NCBI GenBank assembly: GCA_001801365.1
Contig: MGXL01000033.1
Span: 1 to 7,440, forward strand
Origin: Gammaproteobacteria bacterium RBG_16_57_12
Lineage (GTDB): Bacteria; Pseudomonadota; Gammaproteobacteria; RBG-16-57-12
Length of the DNA: 7,440 nt
Direction of reading: 5' to 3'
Shown: positions 6,914 through 7,440 of the stretch, one piece after another
Position numbering within the stretch: position 1 is the first letter of the stretch
Layout of the letters: the number at the start of each line of letters is the position of its first letter
Program-made: the position numbers and the translations under genes
Notes under the pieces: generated by a model
Database searches by the model: none
Told to the model about the DNA's origin: nothing
The model's input: only the letters and a program-made list of their open reading frames with translations

Positions 6914-7363
6914 GTGACCCAGGTCGATTTCTATATCCTGCCCGATGAGAGCCCCGGCGGCAGGGAGCTGTTCGCCTGTCGCCTGGCGGAAAAAATCCAG
7001 GGGCTCAAGCACAGGCTCTATATCCACACGGCCTCGGAACAGCAGGCAGAGGCATTGGATCAGCTGCTGTGGACCTTCAGCGCCGGCAGTTTCCTGCCCC
7101 ACGCCCGCCATCCTCATCAGGACGCGATCGAATCACCCATCCTGATCGGCCATGGCCAGGAGCCCCCCAACGGATATGACGTATTGGTCAATCTTGCTCC
7201 GGAAGTACCCCTGTTCTTCAGCCGCTTTGAACGTGTCGCCGAGCTGGTCGATAACAATGTCCAGGTACGCCAGCAGGGCCGGGAACGGTTCCGCTTTTAT
7301 AAGGACCGCGGTTATAACGTGGCATCACATCCTGTCAAGACCAAAGGGCAGCGGCATGAATGA
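6914..7363 (+). CDS. holC: DNA polymerase III chi subunit HolC
   Basis: This 149-residue protein has the chi pattern: an N-terminal strand VDFYIL (4-9), a helix with ACRLAEKIQ (21-29), the block LLWTFSAGSFLPHA (51-64), a central region SPILIGHG (74-81) followed by DVLVNLAPEVP (89-99), and the C-terminal GRERFRFYKDRGY (122-134). Chi works in the clamp-loader complex with psi (HolD) and links it to single-stranded DNA-binding protein during lagging-strand synthesis; psi is not encoded in this window. The start is GTG 6914, preceded by GAGG at 6899-6902, with no in-frame ATG that preserves the first strand. It lies 13 bp after pepA and overlaps the next gene by 8 bp, indicating an operon. The pepA-holC order is common in gammaproteobacteria, usually with valS downstream. 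Confidence 0.94.
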   Translation: MTQVDFYILPDESPGGRELFACRLAEKIQGLKHRLYIHTASEQQAEALDQLLWTFSAGSFLPHARHPHQDAIESPILIGHGQEPPNGYDVLVNLAPEVPLFFSRFERVAELVDNNVQVRQQGRERFRFYKDRGYNVASHPVKTKGQRHE

Positions 7364-7440
7364 GGAAATACCGGTACTGGCGCCTGAATCTTCAGTGAAT
7401 GACTCGGTACCGGTCCTCAAACCTGCCGGGGGCAGCGATG
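7356..7440 (+). CDS. N-terminal fragment of an unidentified protein with repeated [IV]PVL motifs
   Basis: An ATG at 7356 lies seven bases after AAGGG (7344-7348) and opens a frame that runs 28 codons to the window edge. It overlaps the end of holC by 8 bp in a different frame. The visible part is acidic and probably disordered, with IPVL at residues 5-8 and VPVL at 18-21. Between holC and valS, gammaproteobacteria often carry a small uncharacterised protein; this is probably that gene, and it is too short and too polar to be the start of ValS. The ribosome binding site and tight overlap support translation as part of the pepA-holC transcript. I do not recognise its family and assign no function. 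Confidence 0.65.
   Translation, partial: MNEEIPVLAPESSVNDSVPVLKPAGGSD

Overview
The window looks like an ordinary chromosomal housekeeping segment from a gammaproteobacterium with moderately high GC. The evidence is the gene set and order: lptF-lptG divergent from pepA-holC, and a TusA-like gene divergent from a bepA-type protease gene. The gene order would suit an environmental lineage (Pseudomonas-like or Chromatiales-like), but I cannot name the genus from sequence alone.

Layout. 1-450 (+) is the 3' end of a protein with a von Willebrand factor A-like fold. 447-612 is a 166-bp, nearly fully palindromic element with perfect 25-bp terminal inverted repeats bounded by CTAG; it is probably a small non-autonomous mobile element (MITE-like) or dispersed repeat. 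637-870 (-) encodes a TusA/SirA-family sulfur carrier, divergent from 993-2480 (+), a periplasmic BepA/YfgC-type M48 metalloprotease with TPRs. 2600-3037 (+) is a small RDD-family membrane protein. It meets lptG (3039-4103, -) tail to tail with one base between the stop codons. lptF (4100-5209, -) lies upstream of lptG with a 4-nt ATGA overlap. A strong sigma70-like promoter at 5250-5277 drives pepA (5401-6900, +), followed by holC (6914-7363, +) and the first 28 codons of another gene (7356 to the edge).

Functional themes. LptF and LptG form the inner-membrane part of the ABC exporter that extracts LPS. BepA works on the periplasmic quality control of the LPS translocon LptD and of BAM, so two separate loci here serve outer-membrane biogenesis. 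PepA is a cytosolic M17 leucyl aminopeptidase, and HolC is the chi subunit of the DNA polymerase III clamp loader. The TusA-like protein moves sulfane sulfur.

I found no phage, CRISPR, toxin-antitoxin, defence or biosynthetic system, and no tRNA or rRNA. The only accessory-like sequence is the palindromic element at 447-612. The remaining points of interest are start-site questions (pepA, lptF), gene overlaps, and the two partial genes at the edges. No intergenic stretch exceeds 300 bases.
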